This document shows positions 41,675-50,293 of a DNA stretch of 64,000 nt, piece by piece (positions within the stretch are counted from its first letter, which is position 1; each line of letters starts with the position of its first letter). The stretch covers positions 1 to 64,000 of the forward strand of contig NZ_JABFHG010000015.1 in NCBI RefSeq assembly GCF_013112485.1. Reading direction: 5' to 3'. The position numbers and the translations under genes are program-made. Under the pieces are notes generated by a model that made no database searches, was not told the origin of the DNA, and was given only the letters and a program-made list of their open reading frames with translations. Source of the stretch: Roseicella sp. DB1501. GTDB lineage: Bacteria > Pseudomonadota > Alphaproteobacteria > Acetobacterales > Acetobacteraceae.

Positions 41675-43140
41675 TGCCGATCGGGATCCTCGAAGTAGTG
41701 CGCGACGAGGGAATCGAGCAGCCGCGCGCCGAAGCCGCTCGGCCCCTTCGGCCCGAGCGCATCCGCGCTGGCCCGTGCCTCGACCCCGGCGATGTCGAGA
41801 TGCGCCCAGGGGCAGTCGCCGGCGAACTCGCGCAGGAAGGCGGCGGCGTGGCAGGCATCCGGCAGCAGCCGGCCGCTGGCGCATTGCTTCAGGTCGGCGA
41901 TGGCGCTGTTCAGGTCCTCGCGGTGCCGGGCGCCGATCGGCATGGCCCAGAGTGGCTCCCCCACCGCCTCGCCCGCCGCCGCCGCCTGCGCCATCAGCGC
42001 CGCATCGGTGCCGAAGAGGCCGGCGCGATGCGCGCCGAGGGCGGTGACGATGGCGCCGGTCAGCGTCGCCAGGTCGAGCATCGCCGCCGGGCGGAAGCGC
42101 CGCGCGACATGCAGCGCATCAGCCAGCACCAGCCGCCCCTCGGCATCGGTATCCACGACCTCGACCGTCCGGCCCGATCCCATGCGCAGCACGTCGCCGG
42201 GCCGGTAGGCGGCGGCGCCGATGGCGTTCTCGGCCAGCGGCAGCACCGCGACCGCCGGGGCCGGCGAGTGGCGGAGCGCGAGCGCCAGCATGGCGCCGGC
42301 GCAGGCGGCGCCGCCGGCCATGTCGGCGCGCATCGCCTCCATTCCCGCGGCGGGCTTCAGGCTGATGCCGCCGGTGTCGAAGCACAGCCCCTTGCCGATG
42401 AAAGCGATGGGCGGCGCGGCATGGCTGCCGCGCCAGCGCAGCACGGCGAGGCGCGGTGGGTTGACGCTGCCGCCGCCAACCGCGAGCAGCCCGCCCAGCC
42501 CCTCCCGCGCCAGCCGCTTGCGGCCGAGCACGTCGACGGCGATGCCATGCTCGGCCAGCGCCTCCAGCCGGGCGGCGAAGGCGCGGGTGGTCAGGCGATT
42601 CGCCGGCTCGGCGGTGAGGTCGCGGGCGAAGAGGCAGCCGCGCACCGCGGCGGCGGCGCGCGCCCAGTGCGGCGCCACCGCCTCCGGGCTGTCGACCAGC
42701 AGGTCGAGCGCCTCGGGCGCCGGCGCCGCCTCCGGGCGCGCGGCCCCGTAGCGCCAGGCGCGCAGGCAGGCGCCGGCCGCCAGCGCCGCCGCGGCCTCGG
42801 GCCGCAGCCCGCGGGCATCGAGGGCGAGGCGTGGCACCGGTCCCCGGCTCAGACCCGGGCCTGAGCCTGGGCGCGAGGCGAGCAGGGCGGCGAGCCCGGC
42901 GCCGCCGGCCCGCTCCCAGTCGAGCGCCCGCCGCGCCGCGCCGGTGCCGATGAGCAGCAGCCTGCCCTCCGGCTCCCCCGGTGGCAGCGGCAGGTCGAGG
43001 CGCTGGCCGGCGGCGCCGGTGAAGCCGGAAGCGGCGGCGGCGGCCCGCAGCGCATGCGGCACCCCGGCCGGCTCGCCGACGGGCAGCAGGCGCGGCTCGC
43101 CCCCGCCGCGCGGCGCCTGCCGCAGCCGGACCTTCAGCAT
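41671..43140 (-). CDS. M17 leucyl aminopeptidase family protein (divergent paralogue)
   Basis: This 489-residue metallopeptidase shares the M17 core: AFIGKGLCFDTGGISLKPA, then DMAGGAACAGAMLAL, and VVDTDAEGRLVLADALH (Asp for the first Asn of the NTDAEGRL signature), LATLTGAIVTALG. The metal ligands, Lys and Arg of the active site appear kept. The N-terminal domain differs fully from the neighbouring pepA. The gene starts 57 bases after the pepA stop and is likely co-transcribed. Its TAG stop is part of a B-type repeat. Confidence 0.9.
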   Translation of the reverse strand: MLKVRLRQAPRGGGEPRLLPVGEPAGVPHALRAAAAASGFTGAAGQRLDLPLPPGEPEGRLLLIGTGAARRALDWERAGGAGLAALLASRPGSGPGLSRGPVPRLALDARGLRPEAAAALAAGACLRAWRYGAARPEAAPAPEALDLLVDSPEAVAPHWARAAAAVRGCLFARDLTAEPANRLTTRAFAARLEALAEHGIAVDVLGRKRLAREGLGGLLAVGGGSVNPPRLAVLRWRGSHAAPPIAFIGKGLCFDTGGISLKPAAGMEAMRADMAGGAACAGAMLALALRHSPAPAVAVLPLAENAIGAAAYRPGDVLRMGSGRTVEVVDTDAEGRLVLADALHVARRFRPAAMLDLATLTGAIVTALGAHRAGLFGTDAALMAQAAAAGEAVGEPLWAMPIGARHREDLNSAIADLKQCASGRLLPDACHAAAFLREFAGDCPWAHLDIAGVEARASADALGPKGPSGFGARLLDSLVAHYFEDPDRH

Positions 43141-43197
43141 CCGCGCGCCGCCGCGGCCCGCCGCCCCGTTCGCCGCCGAGGCCGTCCCTGGGGCGCC

Positions 43198-44733
43198 TCA
43201 GCCCTCGTAATGGTCGGCCACCAGCCGGTCGAGCAGGCGCACGCCGAAGGCGGTCGCGCCCTTCGGCACCGTCGGCAGGTCCTTGCTGCTCCAGGCGGTG
43301 CCGGCGATGTCGAGATGCGCCCAGGGGATGGGGGTTTGCATCGGCCCGGCCTTGGTGCCGACGAAGCGCTGGATGAAATGCGCCGCGGTGATCGAGCCGC
43401 CCGGCCGGCCGCCGACATTCTTCATGTCGGCGATGTCGGATTTCAGCGCCTTGTCGTAGGCCTCGCCCATCGGCATGCGCCAGACCTGCTCGCCGACCGC
43501 CTTGCCAGCCGCGGCGAGCTGCTGCGCCAACGTGTCGTCATTGCTGAACAGCCCGGCATGCTCATGGCCGAGCGAGACGATGATCGCGCCGGTCAGGGTG
43601 GCGAGGTCGATCATGAAGCGCGGCTCGAATCGCTCCCGGCAATAATGGATGACGTCGGCGAGGACGAGTCGGCCCTCGGCGTCGGTGTTGATCACCTCGA
43701 CCGTCTGGCCGCTCATGGTCCGCACCACGTCGCCCGGGCGCTGCGCCGCGCCGGAGGGCATGTTCTCGGTCAGCCCGACCAGCCCGACCACATCGACCTT
43801 CGCCTTGCGGCCGGCGAGCGCGGCCATCAGCCCGACCACGGCGCCGGCGCCGGCCATGTCCCACTTCATGTCCTCCATGCCGCCCGCGGGCTTGATGGAG
43901 ATGCCGCCGGTGTCGAAGGTCACGCCCTTGCCGATGAAGGCGACGGGGCTGGTCGTCGCCTTCTTGCCCTTGCCGCCGCCCGCGCCGTGCCACTGCATGA
44001 CGACCAAGCGCGGCTCCTTCACCGAGCCCTGCGCCACGCCGAGCAGCGCGCCCATGCCGAGCTTGCGCATCTCCTTCGGCCCCAGCACCTCGACATCGAC
44101 GCCGAGCTTCTCCAGCACCTTGCAGCGCTCGGCCATCTCCTCGGGGTCGAGGATGTTGGGCGGCTCGGACACCAGGTCGCGGGAGAGGAAGACGCCCTCG
44201 GCCACCGCCCGCATCGGCGCCCAGGCGGTCTTGGCCGCCGTCGCCGCATCGGTCGCGACCGCCACGCGCTCGAGCTTCGGCTTGTCCTCCTCCTTCACCG
44301 TGGTGCGGTAGCGGTCGAAGCGGTAGCTGCGCAGCAGCAGGCCGAAGGCGAAGGCGGCGGCATGCGGCGCCGCCAGCGCCTCGGCGGCGACCACCGCCTC
44401 GCGCTCGGCGCCGACCAGCGGCAGGGTGCCGCCGCCCGCGGCCTCGGCCGCCTCCGGCGTCAACTCGCCCGGCTTGCCGAGGCCGATCGCCACCACCCGG
44501 GCCGGGCCGGCCGCACCGCCCTCGAGCGCCGGCGCCCAGAGCGTCGCGCTCTGGCCCTTGCGGCCCTTGAAGCCGGCGGCGGCGAGGCCGCGGGCGATGG
44601 CGCCGCCGCTCGCCGCATCGATCGCCTGGGCGAGGCCCGCAAGCGCCGGCACGCCCTCGGCCCCCTCCGCCAGGGGCAGCACCAGGGCGCCGCTGCGCGG
44701 CAGGGCGGGCTTCACGAAGGCAATGTCGAGCAT
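43198..44733 (-). CDS. pepA: leucyl aminopeptidase PepA
   Basis: This 511-residue enzyme removes N-terminal residues from peptides using two metal ions. The core has AFIGKGVTFDTGGISIKPAG, WDMAGAGAVVGLM, the family signature NTDAEGRLVLADVIH and LATLTGAIIVSLGHEHAGL, ending WAHLDIAGTAW. AAGGA lies ten bases before the ATG at 44733; longer frames run into the divergent cysQ gene and are not used. Some PepA proteins also bind DNA; this cannot be judged here. Confidence 0.95.
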   Translation of the reverse strand: MLDIAFVKPALPRSGALVLPLAEGAEGVPALAGLAQAIDAASGGAIARGLAAAGFKGRKGQSATLWAPALEGGAAGPARVVAIGLGKPGELTPEAAEAAGGGTLPLVGAEREAVVAAEALAAPHAAAFAFGLLLRSYRFDRYRTTVKEEDKPKLERVAVATDAATAAKTAWAPMRAVAEGVFLSRDLVSEPPNILDPEEMAERCKVLEKLGVDVEVLGPKEMRKLGMGALLGVAQGSVKEPRLVVMQWHGAGGGKGKKATTSPVAFIGKGVTFDTGGISIKPAGGMEDMKWDMAGAGAVVGLMAALAGRKAKVDVVGLVGLTENMPSGAAQRPGDVVRTMSGQTVEVINTDAEGRLVLADVIHYCRERFEPRFMIDLATLTGAIIVSLGHEHAGLFSNDDTLAQQLAAAGKAVGEQVWRMPMGEAYDKALKSDIADMKNVGGRPGGSITAAHFIQRFVGTKAGPMQTPIPWAHLDIAGTAWSSKDLPTVPKGATAFGVRLLDRLVADHYEG

Positions 44734-44886
44734 CCTGCAGGAATCCTTGGCTGACGGCCGCGCCCGAGGATAGCACCCGGTCGCCGGGCCGCCAGCGGGA
44801 GGGGCCATATAGGAGGGGCCACTGGGAGGCGCCATGACGGGCCAGGACCGGTTCTGCCGCCCCGCCAGCCCTGCTACACCCATCGC

Positions 44887-45654
44887 ATGACCGATGCCGA
44901 CCTGCTGGAGCTCGCCGCCTCCCTCGCCCGCCGCGCCGCCGCCGCCATCGAGGCGGTGAAGCGCGCCGGCTTCGCGGTCGAGCGCAAGACGGACGAAAGC
45001 CCGGTCACCGAGGCGGACCGCATCGCCGAGGTGCTGATCGTCGAGGCGCTGCGCGAGGCGACGCCCGACTACCCCGTGGTGGCGGAGGAGGAGGTCGCGG
45101 CCGGCATCGTCACCGCCGCCGCCACCCGCACCTGGCTGGTCGATCCGCTCGACGGCACGCGCGACTTCGCCAAGGGCCGCAGCGAATACGCCACCTGCAT
45201 CGGCCTGGTTGAGGACGGGCGGCCGCTGCTCGGCGCCATCGCCCTGCCGGCGAGCGGCGAGCTCTTCGCCGGCCGGCGCGGCGACGGCGCCTGGAAGGAG
45301 GATGCCGGCGGGCGGCGGCGGATCGCCGTGCGCGCGGTGCCGCCCGAGGGGCTCACCGTGCTCGCCAGCCGCACCTATGCCGAGGACCCGCGCATGCAGC
45401 CCTTCCTCGCCGGCCGGCCGATCGCCGAGCGGCGCGCCGTCTCCTCGGCCCTGAAATTCTGCCGCGTCGCCGAGGGCGCGGCCGATCTCTACCCGCGCTT
45501 CGGCGGCACCATGGAATGGGACACGGCGGCCGGCCAGGCGATCGTCGAGGCGGCGGGCGGCAGCGTCACGCTGGTCGATGGCCGGCCGCTGCGCTACGGC
45601 AAGCCGGGCTGGCGCAACCCCGATTTCGTCTGCCATGGCGGGTCCGGGGCATGA
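44887..45654 (+). CDS. cysQ: 3'(2'),5'-bisphosphate nucleotidase CysQ
   Basis: This 255-residue inositol-monophosphatase-fold enzyme has VVAEEEV (metal Glu 67-69), DPLDGTRDF (86-94), and SSALKFCRVAEGAADLYPRF with EWDTAAGQAIVEAAGG. The SLKFC-AEG-DLYPR pattern is specific to CysQ, which dephosphorylates PAP from sulfate assimilation. Its stop overlaps the start of tsaC (ATGA), so the two are coupled. It is divergent from pepA across about 150 bases. Confidence 0.93.
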   Translation: MTDADLLELAASLARRAAAAIEAVKRAGFAVERKTDESPVTEADRIAEVLIVEALREATPDYPVVAEEEVAAGIVTAAATRTWLVDPLDGTRDFAKGRSEYATCIGLVEDGRPLLGAIALPASGELFAGRRGDGAWKEDAGGRRRIAVRAVPPEGLTVLASRTYAEDPRMQPFLAGRPIAERRAVSSALKFCRVAEGAADLYPRFGGTMEWDTAAGQAIVEAAGGSVTLVDGRPLRYGKPGWRNPDFVCHGGSGA

Positions 45655-46637
45655 CCGAGCAGCTCGGCCCGGCGGAGCTCCCCCGCGCCGCGGCGCTGCT
45701 GCGCCAGGGCGCCCTCGTCGCCTTCCCGACCGAGACGGTCTACGGCCTCGGCGGCGACGCCACCAATGCCGAGGCGGTGGCCGGCATCTTCGCCGCCAAG
45801 GGCCGGCCGCATTTCAACCCGCTGATCTGCCATTATCCCTCGGCCGAGGCGGCCTTCGCCGATGTGCGCGCCGATGACCGGGCGCGGCGGCTGGCCGAGC
45901 GGTTCTGGCCCGGCGCCCTGACCCTGGTGCTGCCGCGCGCCGCCGGCTGCCGGGTCGAGTTGCTGGCCGGGGCCGGGCTCGACACGCTGGCGGTGCGGGT
46001 GCCGGCCAATCCGCTGGCCCGCGCCCTGCTTGCGGAGGTCGGCCGGCCGGTCGCCGCCCCCTCGGCCAACCGCTCCGGCCAGGTCAGCCCGACCACGGCG
46101 CAGCACGTGCTCGACGGCCTTGGCGGTCGCATCGCCGCGGTGCTGGATGGCGGGCCCTGCGAGGTCGGCGTCGAGAGCACGGTGCTCGACCTCACCGGCA
46201 ACGAGGCGGATGGCGCGGCGGTGCTGCTGCGACCGGGCGGCGTGCCGGTCGAGGCGATCGAGGCGCTACTCGGCCCGATCGGCCGGGCCCTGCCGGTCGC
46301 GGCCGCGGCGGCGACGCAAAGCCTGCGCTCGCCGGGGCTGCTGCTCTCGCATTACGCGCCGGGCCTGCCGGTGCGGCTCGGCGCCACCAGCCTCGGGCGC
46401 GACGAGGCGCTGCTCGCCTTCGGCCCACCGCTGAAGGGTGCCGCGGTCGCCTGGAACCTCTCCGAGCGCGGCGACCTGCGGGAGGCGGCGGCGCGGCTCT
46501 TCGCCGGGCTGCGCTGGCTCGATGCCGAGGGCACGCGCCAGGGCTGCCGCGGCATCGCCGTCATGCCGGTGCCGGAGACCGGCCTCGGCGCCGCCATCAA
46601 CGATCGCCTGGCGCGGGCGGCGGCGCCGCGCGGCTGA
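45651..46637 (+). CDS. tsaC: L-threonylcarbamoyladenylate synthase, long Sua5 form
   Basis: This 328-residue protein makes threonylcarbamoyl-AMP for t6A37 tRNA modification. The YrdC domain shows GALVAFPTETVYGLGGDATN, KGRPHFNPLICHY, RFWPGALTLVLPR and APSANRSGQVSPTTAQHV. A Sua5 C-terminal domain follows, with the linker SPGLLLSHYAPGLPVRL and NDRLARAAAP at the end. The two-domain form is usual in alphaproteobacteria. The ATG overlaps the cysQ stop by four bases. Confidence 0.94.
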   Translation: MTEQLGPAELPRAAALLRQGALVAFPTETVYGLGGDATNAEAVAGIFAAKGRPHFNPLICHYPSAEAAFADVRADDRARRLAERFWPGALTLVLPRAAGCRVELLAGAGLDTLAVRVPANPLARALLAEVGRPVAAPSANRSGQVSPTTAQHVLDGLGGRIAAVLDGGPCEVGVESTVLDLTGNEADGAAVLLRPGGVPVEAIEALLGPIGRALPVAAAAATQSLRSPGLLLSHYAPGLPVRLGATSLGRDEALLAFGPPLKGAAVAWNLSERGDLREAAARLFAGLRWLDAEGTRQGCRGIAVMPVPETGLGAAINDRLARAAAPRG

Positions 46638-46645
46638 GGCCGCGC

Positions 46646-47470
46646 TCAATAGAAGCGATAGGAGAGGAAGAGGCCGCCGAGCACCTGGTCGGCGGAGCCG
46701 TCGGTGGTGCGCACGAGCGGCGAATCGGCAGCCGCGCCCTGCAGCCTTCCGTATTCGGCATAGCCGAACAGGTTCCAGCGCTCCGTCACCTTCCATTGCA
46801 CGGCGAGCAGCCCGCCGATGCGCTCGAGCCCGCCGCCCGCCCGGTAGGGCTGGTAGCGGAAGGTCGCCGCCTCCGCCTCGCTGACGCCGTAGAAGGATTG
46901 CGCGAAGCGCTGCGTCACCACGCGCAGCTCCGGGCCGATCGAGAAGGCCACCCGGCCGACCGGCACGGAGACCAGCGCCCGGGCATCGAGCGCCGCGCCG
47001 CGATGGTTGTGCGCCACGTCCTGGGTGAAGCTCGCATCGACGTAGAAGGGGCCGGACTCGTAGGCGACGAAGAGGCCTGCCTCCACCGTGTCGGAGAAGC
47101 TGCGCAGCCCGGTCAGGTTGCGCCGGCTGGAATCCGAGTCGCGCCCCTCGCGGAAGCGCAGGATCGGCCCGAAGGAGACGCCGTGGCCGCGCAGCGCCGA
47201 GAGCCGCAGCCCGTCCAGCACGTCGAAATCGAGCCATTCCCCATAGCCGCCATTGATGAAGGGAAAGGGCCGCACGCGGGTGACGGCGCTGCCCGGATAG
47301 GCCGGCCAGAAGGTCGCGCCGGCGCCGAGATTGAGCTCGAACCCCTGACGCTTCTGGCCGAAATCCGGCGGCTCCTGCGCCAGGGCCGGCACCGCGACGG
47401 CCAGGACGACGGCCGCGGCCAGCAGTCCGGGCAGCGCCAGGCCGCGCCGCCAGATCGAGGAAAGGGTCAT
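46646..47470 (-). CDS. MipA/OmpV family outer membrane protein
   Basis: This 274-residue protein has a signal peptide (about 1-31, ending ALAQ) and an outer-membrane barrel with alternating aromatic residues: FELNLGAGATFWPAYPGS, RVRPFPFINGGYGEWLDFDV, GLFVAYESGPFYVDASFTQD and a terminal LGGLFLSYRFY ending in Phe/Tyr. MipA proteins are scaffolds for cell-wall enzymes or porin-like. The start overlaps the MFS stop (ATGA), so it is translated with the transporter. Confidence 0.9.
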   Translation of the reverse strand: MTLSSIWRRGLALPGLLAAAVVLAVAVPALAQEPPDFGQKRQGFELNLGAGATFWPAYPGSAVTRVRPFPFINGGYGEWLDFDVLDGLRLSALRGHGVSFGPILRFREGRDSDSSRRNLTGLRSFSDTVEAGLFVAYESGPFYVDASFTQDVAHNHRGAALDARALVSVPVGRVAFSIGPELRVVTQRFAQSFYGVSEAEAATFRYQPYRAGGGLERIGGLLAVQWKVTERWNLFGYAEYGRLQGAAADSPLVRTTDGSADQVLGGLFLSYRFY

Positions 47471-48678
47471 GTGGCGGATGCCTCCCGGGCCTGGCCGCCA
47501 TGCGCCTCCCGCCGGCGCAGCAGGAAGGCGGTGAAGACGCCGCAGGCCAGCGCGACGACGAGCGGCAGGCCATGCGTCGAGAGATCGAGGGCGAGGCCGG
47601 CGAGGCTCGGCCCGAGCAGCGCCCCCGCCCCCCAGAGCAGGCCCATCGCGGCATAGACGCCGACCAGGTCGGTGCCGCGGAAGCGGGCGCCGATGATCGC
47701 CAGCATGGTGGTGTAGATGCCGACGAAGACGCCGCCCCAGAGGAAGAGGGCGGGATAGGCTATCCAGGGCGCGCGCAGCAGCACCGGCCAGGCCAGCGCC
47801 CCGAGCGTGGCGAGCAGGCCGAGGCCGAGCATCAGCCGGTGCCGGTCCATCTTGTCACAGAGCCAGCCGACCGGGAGCTGCAGCAGGATGGCGCCGAGCA
47901 TGAGCGTGGTGATGAGCTGCGTGCCCGCCTGCTCCTCCCAGCCCAGCCGGACGGCATAGAGGGTGAGGAAGGAGAGGCCCGCCGTCTCCACCCCGGCATT
48001 GAGCGCCGTTGTCGCCATGGCGACGGGCGCGAGGCGCAGGCAGCGCAGCAGGTTGCCATGGCCATGCGCCTGCATCGGCGGCCGCACGACGCCCGGATGC
48101 AGCATCAGCAGCAGGGCGAGCAGCGCGGCGCCGCTGCCGGCCGCGAAAGGCAGCAGCCCCTCCGCCCCGGTGAGGGAGAGGAGCAGCGGGCCGCCGGCGA
48201 AGCCGAGCGAGAGCAGCGCGGTATAGGCCGCCATGATGCGGCCGCGCGTCGCGTCGTCGCTGAGCTCGCTCGCCCAGGTCTCGGTCAGCACGAAGAGGAT
48301 CTCGGCGCCGATGCCGAGCCCGATGCGCAGCAGGAACCATACCCAGACCAGCGGCAACGCCGGGAACAGCGGCAGCAGCAGGGCGGTGAGCAGCAGGGCG
48401 AAGAGGATCAGCGGCCGGGCGCCGAACCGTCCCGCCAGCCGCGGCAGGACCGGGGCGACGAGCAGCACGCCGACGGCGTGCATGGCGGCGTTCAGGCCGA
48501 TCAGCGTCTCCCCGGCGCTGCGGGCGGCGAGGTTCAGGGCGAGCAGCGGCGCGGCGAGGCTGTAGGTCAGGCCGAAGATCGTCGCCGCGCCGATCACCGC
48601 GACGAGCGAGAGCAATCGCGCGCGCCCGGCGATGCCGGGACCGTCCTGCACCGGCGCCTCCTCAAGGTCACGGGTCAT
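47467..48678 (-). CDS. major facilitator superfamily transporter
   Basis: This 403-residue protein has 12 membrane helices. LAGRFGARPLI matches the cytoplasmic loop 2-3 motif, and LCDKMDRHRLMLGLGLLAT the loop 8-9 one. LVWVWFLLRIGLGIGAEILF and TETWASELSDDATRGRIMA fit the YcaD/YfkF-like group. The substrate is unknown. Together with the overlapping MipA gene it forms an inner plus outer membrane pair. It is divergent from the fusion membrane protein, across a spacer with a palindrome. Confidence 0.9.
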   Translation of the reverse strand: MTRDLEEAPVQDGPGIAGRARLLSLVAVIGAATIFGLTYSLAAPLLALNLAARSAGETLIGLNAAMHAVGVLLVAPVLPRLAGRFGARPLILFALLLTALLLPLFPALPLVWVWFLLRIGLGIGAEILFVLTETWASELSDDATRGRIMAAYTALLSLGFAGGPLLLSLTGAEGLLPFAAGSGAALLALLLMLHPGVVRPPMQAHGHGNLLRCLRLAPVAMATTALNAGVETAGLSFLTLYAVRLGWEEQAGTQLITTLMLGAILLQLPVGWLCDKMDRHRLMLGLGLLATLGALAWPVLLRAPWIAYPALFLWGGVFVGIYTTMLAIIGARFRGTDLVGVYAAMGLLWGAGALLGPSLAGLALDLSTHGLPLVVALACGVFTAFLLRRREAHGGQAREASAT

Positions 48679-48720
48679 GCGGTCGTCTCTAGCCGCATCG
48701 CGCTTGCCTTTTCCTTACCG

Positions 48721-48751
48721 ATATCGTTTTCATGCAATAGAGGAACGATAT
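48721..48751. promoter_or_regulatory. inverted repeat in a divergent promoter region
   Basis: ATATCGTT (48721-48728) and AACGATAT (48744-48751) are perfect inverted arms separated by 15 bases. The spacer between the MFS and HdeD-fusion genes is AT-rich compared with the surroundings (CTTGCCTTTTCCTTACCG before it). The layout suits an operator for a dimeric regulator, not a terminator. Confidence 0.55.
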
Positions 48752-48834
48752 GGTCCAGGCATGTCGCGCGATCGGGCATGCGGGCGGCGCCCCGCGCGTC
48801 GGGACCGTCGCCTGCCACGGGCCGGAGCTGATCG

Positions 48835-50166
48835 ATGGTGGAACTCGTGCTCATCCTCTACGGCGCCGATGTGGTGCGGCGCCGCTGGTGGCTGCTGGCG
48901 CTGGCCGGCCTGCTGTGGTTCGGGCTGGGCCTGGCGATCTTCGTCAACGCGCTGCTGGAGGAAGTCCGGATCAATCCGGTCTGGTTCGCCATCCCCCTCG
49001 TCATCGACGGGCTGCTCTCGCTCGGCGCCGCCTTCGCCAGCATCGGCGCCGGCAAGGGGCTGCGCTACGCCAAGGCCGGGCTGTTCCTCTTCCTTGCCTT
49101 GCTCATCTATGCGACGGCCGGGCGCGCCGACATGGTGATCGGCATCACCGTCGGCCTCTTCCTCCTGGTCGATGGCGGCTGGCGCGCCAGCAGCGCCTAT
49201 GTGGTGCGGTTCCAGGGATGGCGGCGGGCCATCGGCTTCGCCGCCTTCGAGATCGCCCTCGCCGTCTGGTCCTTCATCCCCTGGCCGACGCGCTGGCGCG
49301 GCCAGGTGGGCGAGGATGTGGGGCTGCTCCTGATGTATTCGGCGCTCGGCATCTGCGCCCTCGCCTGGCGCCTCGCCTGGCTGCCGCCCGGCGCACCGAT
49401 CTCGCGCGCGGTCGCCCGCGGCATCCTCAAGCGCGGCCGCGGCCTGACGATGACGAAGTCGTTGCCGTCGCTCCGCCCGATCACCCCCGGCCCGCGCATC
49501 ACCGCGACGGTGCATGTCTGGACCCCGACCGGCGCCCTCGCCTCGGTGGACCGCGCCGTCAGCCGCTACGTGGCGGCGCGCGACGCGCAGGGCGTGATCT
49601 CGACCGGGCATGCCGCGCTCGAGGCGGCGGGGATCTATATCAGCCACTATCCGGCGGTGGAGATCGAGCGCTCGCCGGACGAGTTCCGCCGCACCCTCCG
49701 CGCGACGCAGGACAACGACGTGCCCGGACGCTTCCAGCCGAGCTATGCTGAGGAAGCGGCGGGCTGGTGCGAATCGACGATGAAGGTGGCGATCCCGGGC
49801 CTGGACGCCGAGGCGCTGCGCCGCTTCTGGGAGGTCTATGGCGCCGATACGACCTACAACCTGACCAGCCGCAATTGCTCCAGCACGGTGGCGACCGCGC
49901 TCGATGCCGGGCTCGAGGGCATCCTCGCCCCCCATGCCGGCCGGCCCTACGTCCTGCTGCGCCTGCTGTTCAGCCCCGAGCTCTGGATCGCCGGGCAGCT
50001 GCGGCGCCGCGCCGCCACCATGGCCTGGACGCCCGGCATCGTGCTCGATTACGCCCGGGCGCTGTCCTACCTCGTCGCCCTGCCCGGCCGCCTCGGCCTG
50101 ACGGCGGGGGAGGAGCGGCCGGCGACGCTGCCGACGCGGGGCGGCACCGAGCCCCGCTCGGCCTGA
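48835..50166 (+). CDS. HdeD-like membrane domain fused to a papain-like (permuted NlpC/P60-type) domain
   Basis: This 443-residue protein has about six membrane helices in residues 18-182, with the HdeD/DUF308-like pattern (RRRWWLLALAGLLWFGLGLA). A C-terminal soluble domain follows from about 222: TATVHVWTPTGALASVDRAV, STGHAALEAAGIYISHYP (His259, His271), then TYNLTSRNCSSTVATALDAG with Cys348. A His before the Cys in this kind of context is the order of circularly permuted NlpC/P60-type hydrolases, so a thiol peptidase or amidase is likely. The substrate is unknown. The ATG at 48835 follows CGGAG. It is single, divergent from MFS. Confidence 0.72.
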   Translation: MVELVLILYGADVVRRRWWLLALAGLLWFGLGLAIFVNALLEEVRINPVWFAIPLVIDGLLSLGAAFASIGAGKGLRYAKAGLFLFLALLIYATAGRADMVIGITVGLFLLVDGGWRASSAYVVRFQGWRRAIGFAAFEIALAVWSFIPWPTRWRGQVGEDVGLLLMYSALGICALAWRLAWLPPGAPISRAVARGILKRGRGLTMTKSLPSLRPITPGPRITATVHVWTPTGALASVDRAVSRYVAARDAQGVISTGHAALEAAGIYISHYPAVEIERSPDEFRRTLRATQDNDVPGRFQPSYAEEAAGWCESTMKVAIPGLDAEALRRFWEVYGADTTYNLTSRNCSSTVATALDAGLEGILAPHAGRPYVLLRLLFSPELWIAGQLRRRAATMAWTPGIVLDYARALSYLVALPGRLGLTAGEERPATLPTRGGTEPRSA

Positions 50167-50293
50167 AGCACCGCCGCCCCGCATGATCGGCGGTGGAACG
50201 GGTTGCCGCCGCGCCGCGCCGGTATAGGCTGGCGCGACACGTGGCGTGACACGGGGTACGCCCCGCAGCGCGCCCGCACCAAGGAGGAAGGAA

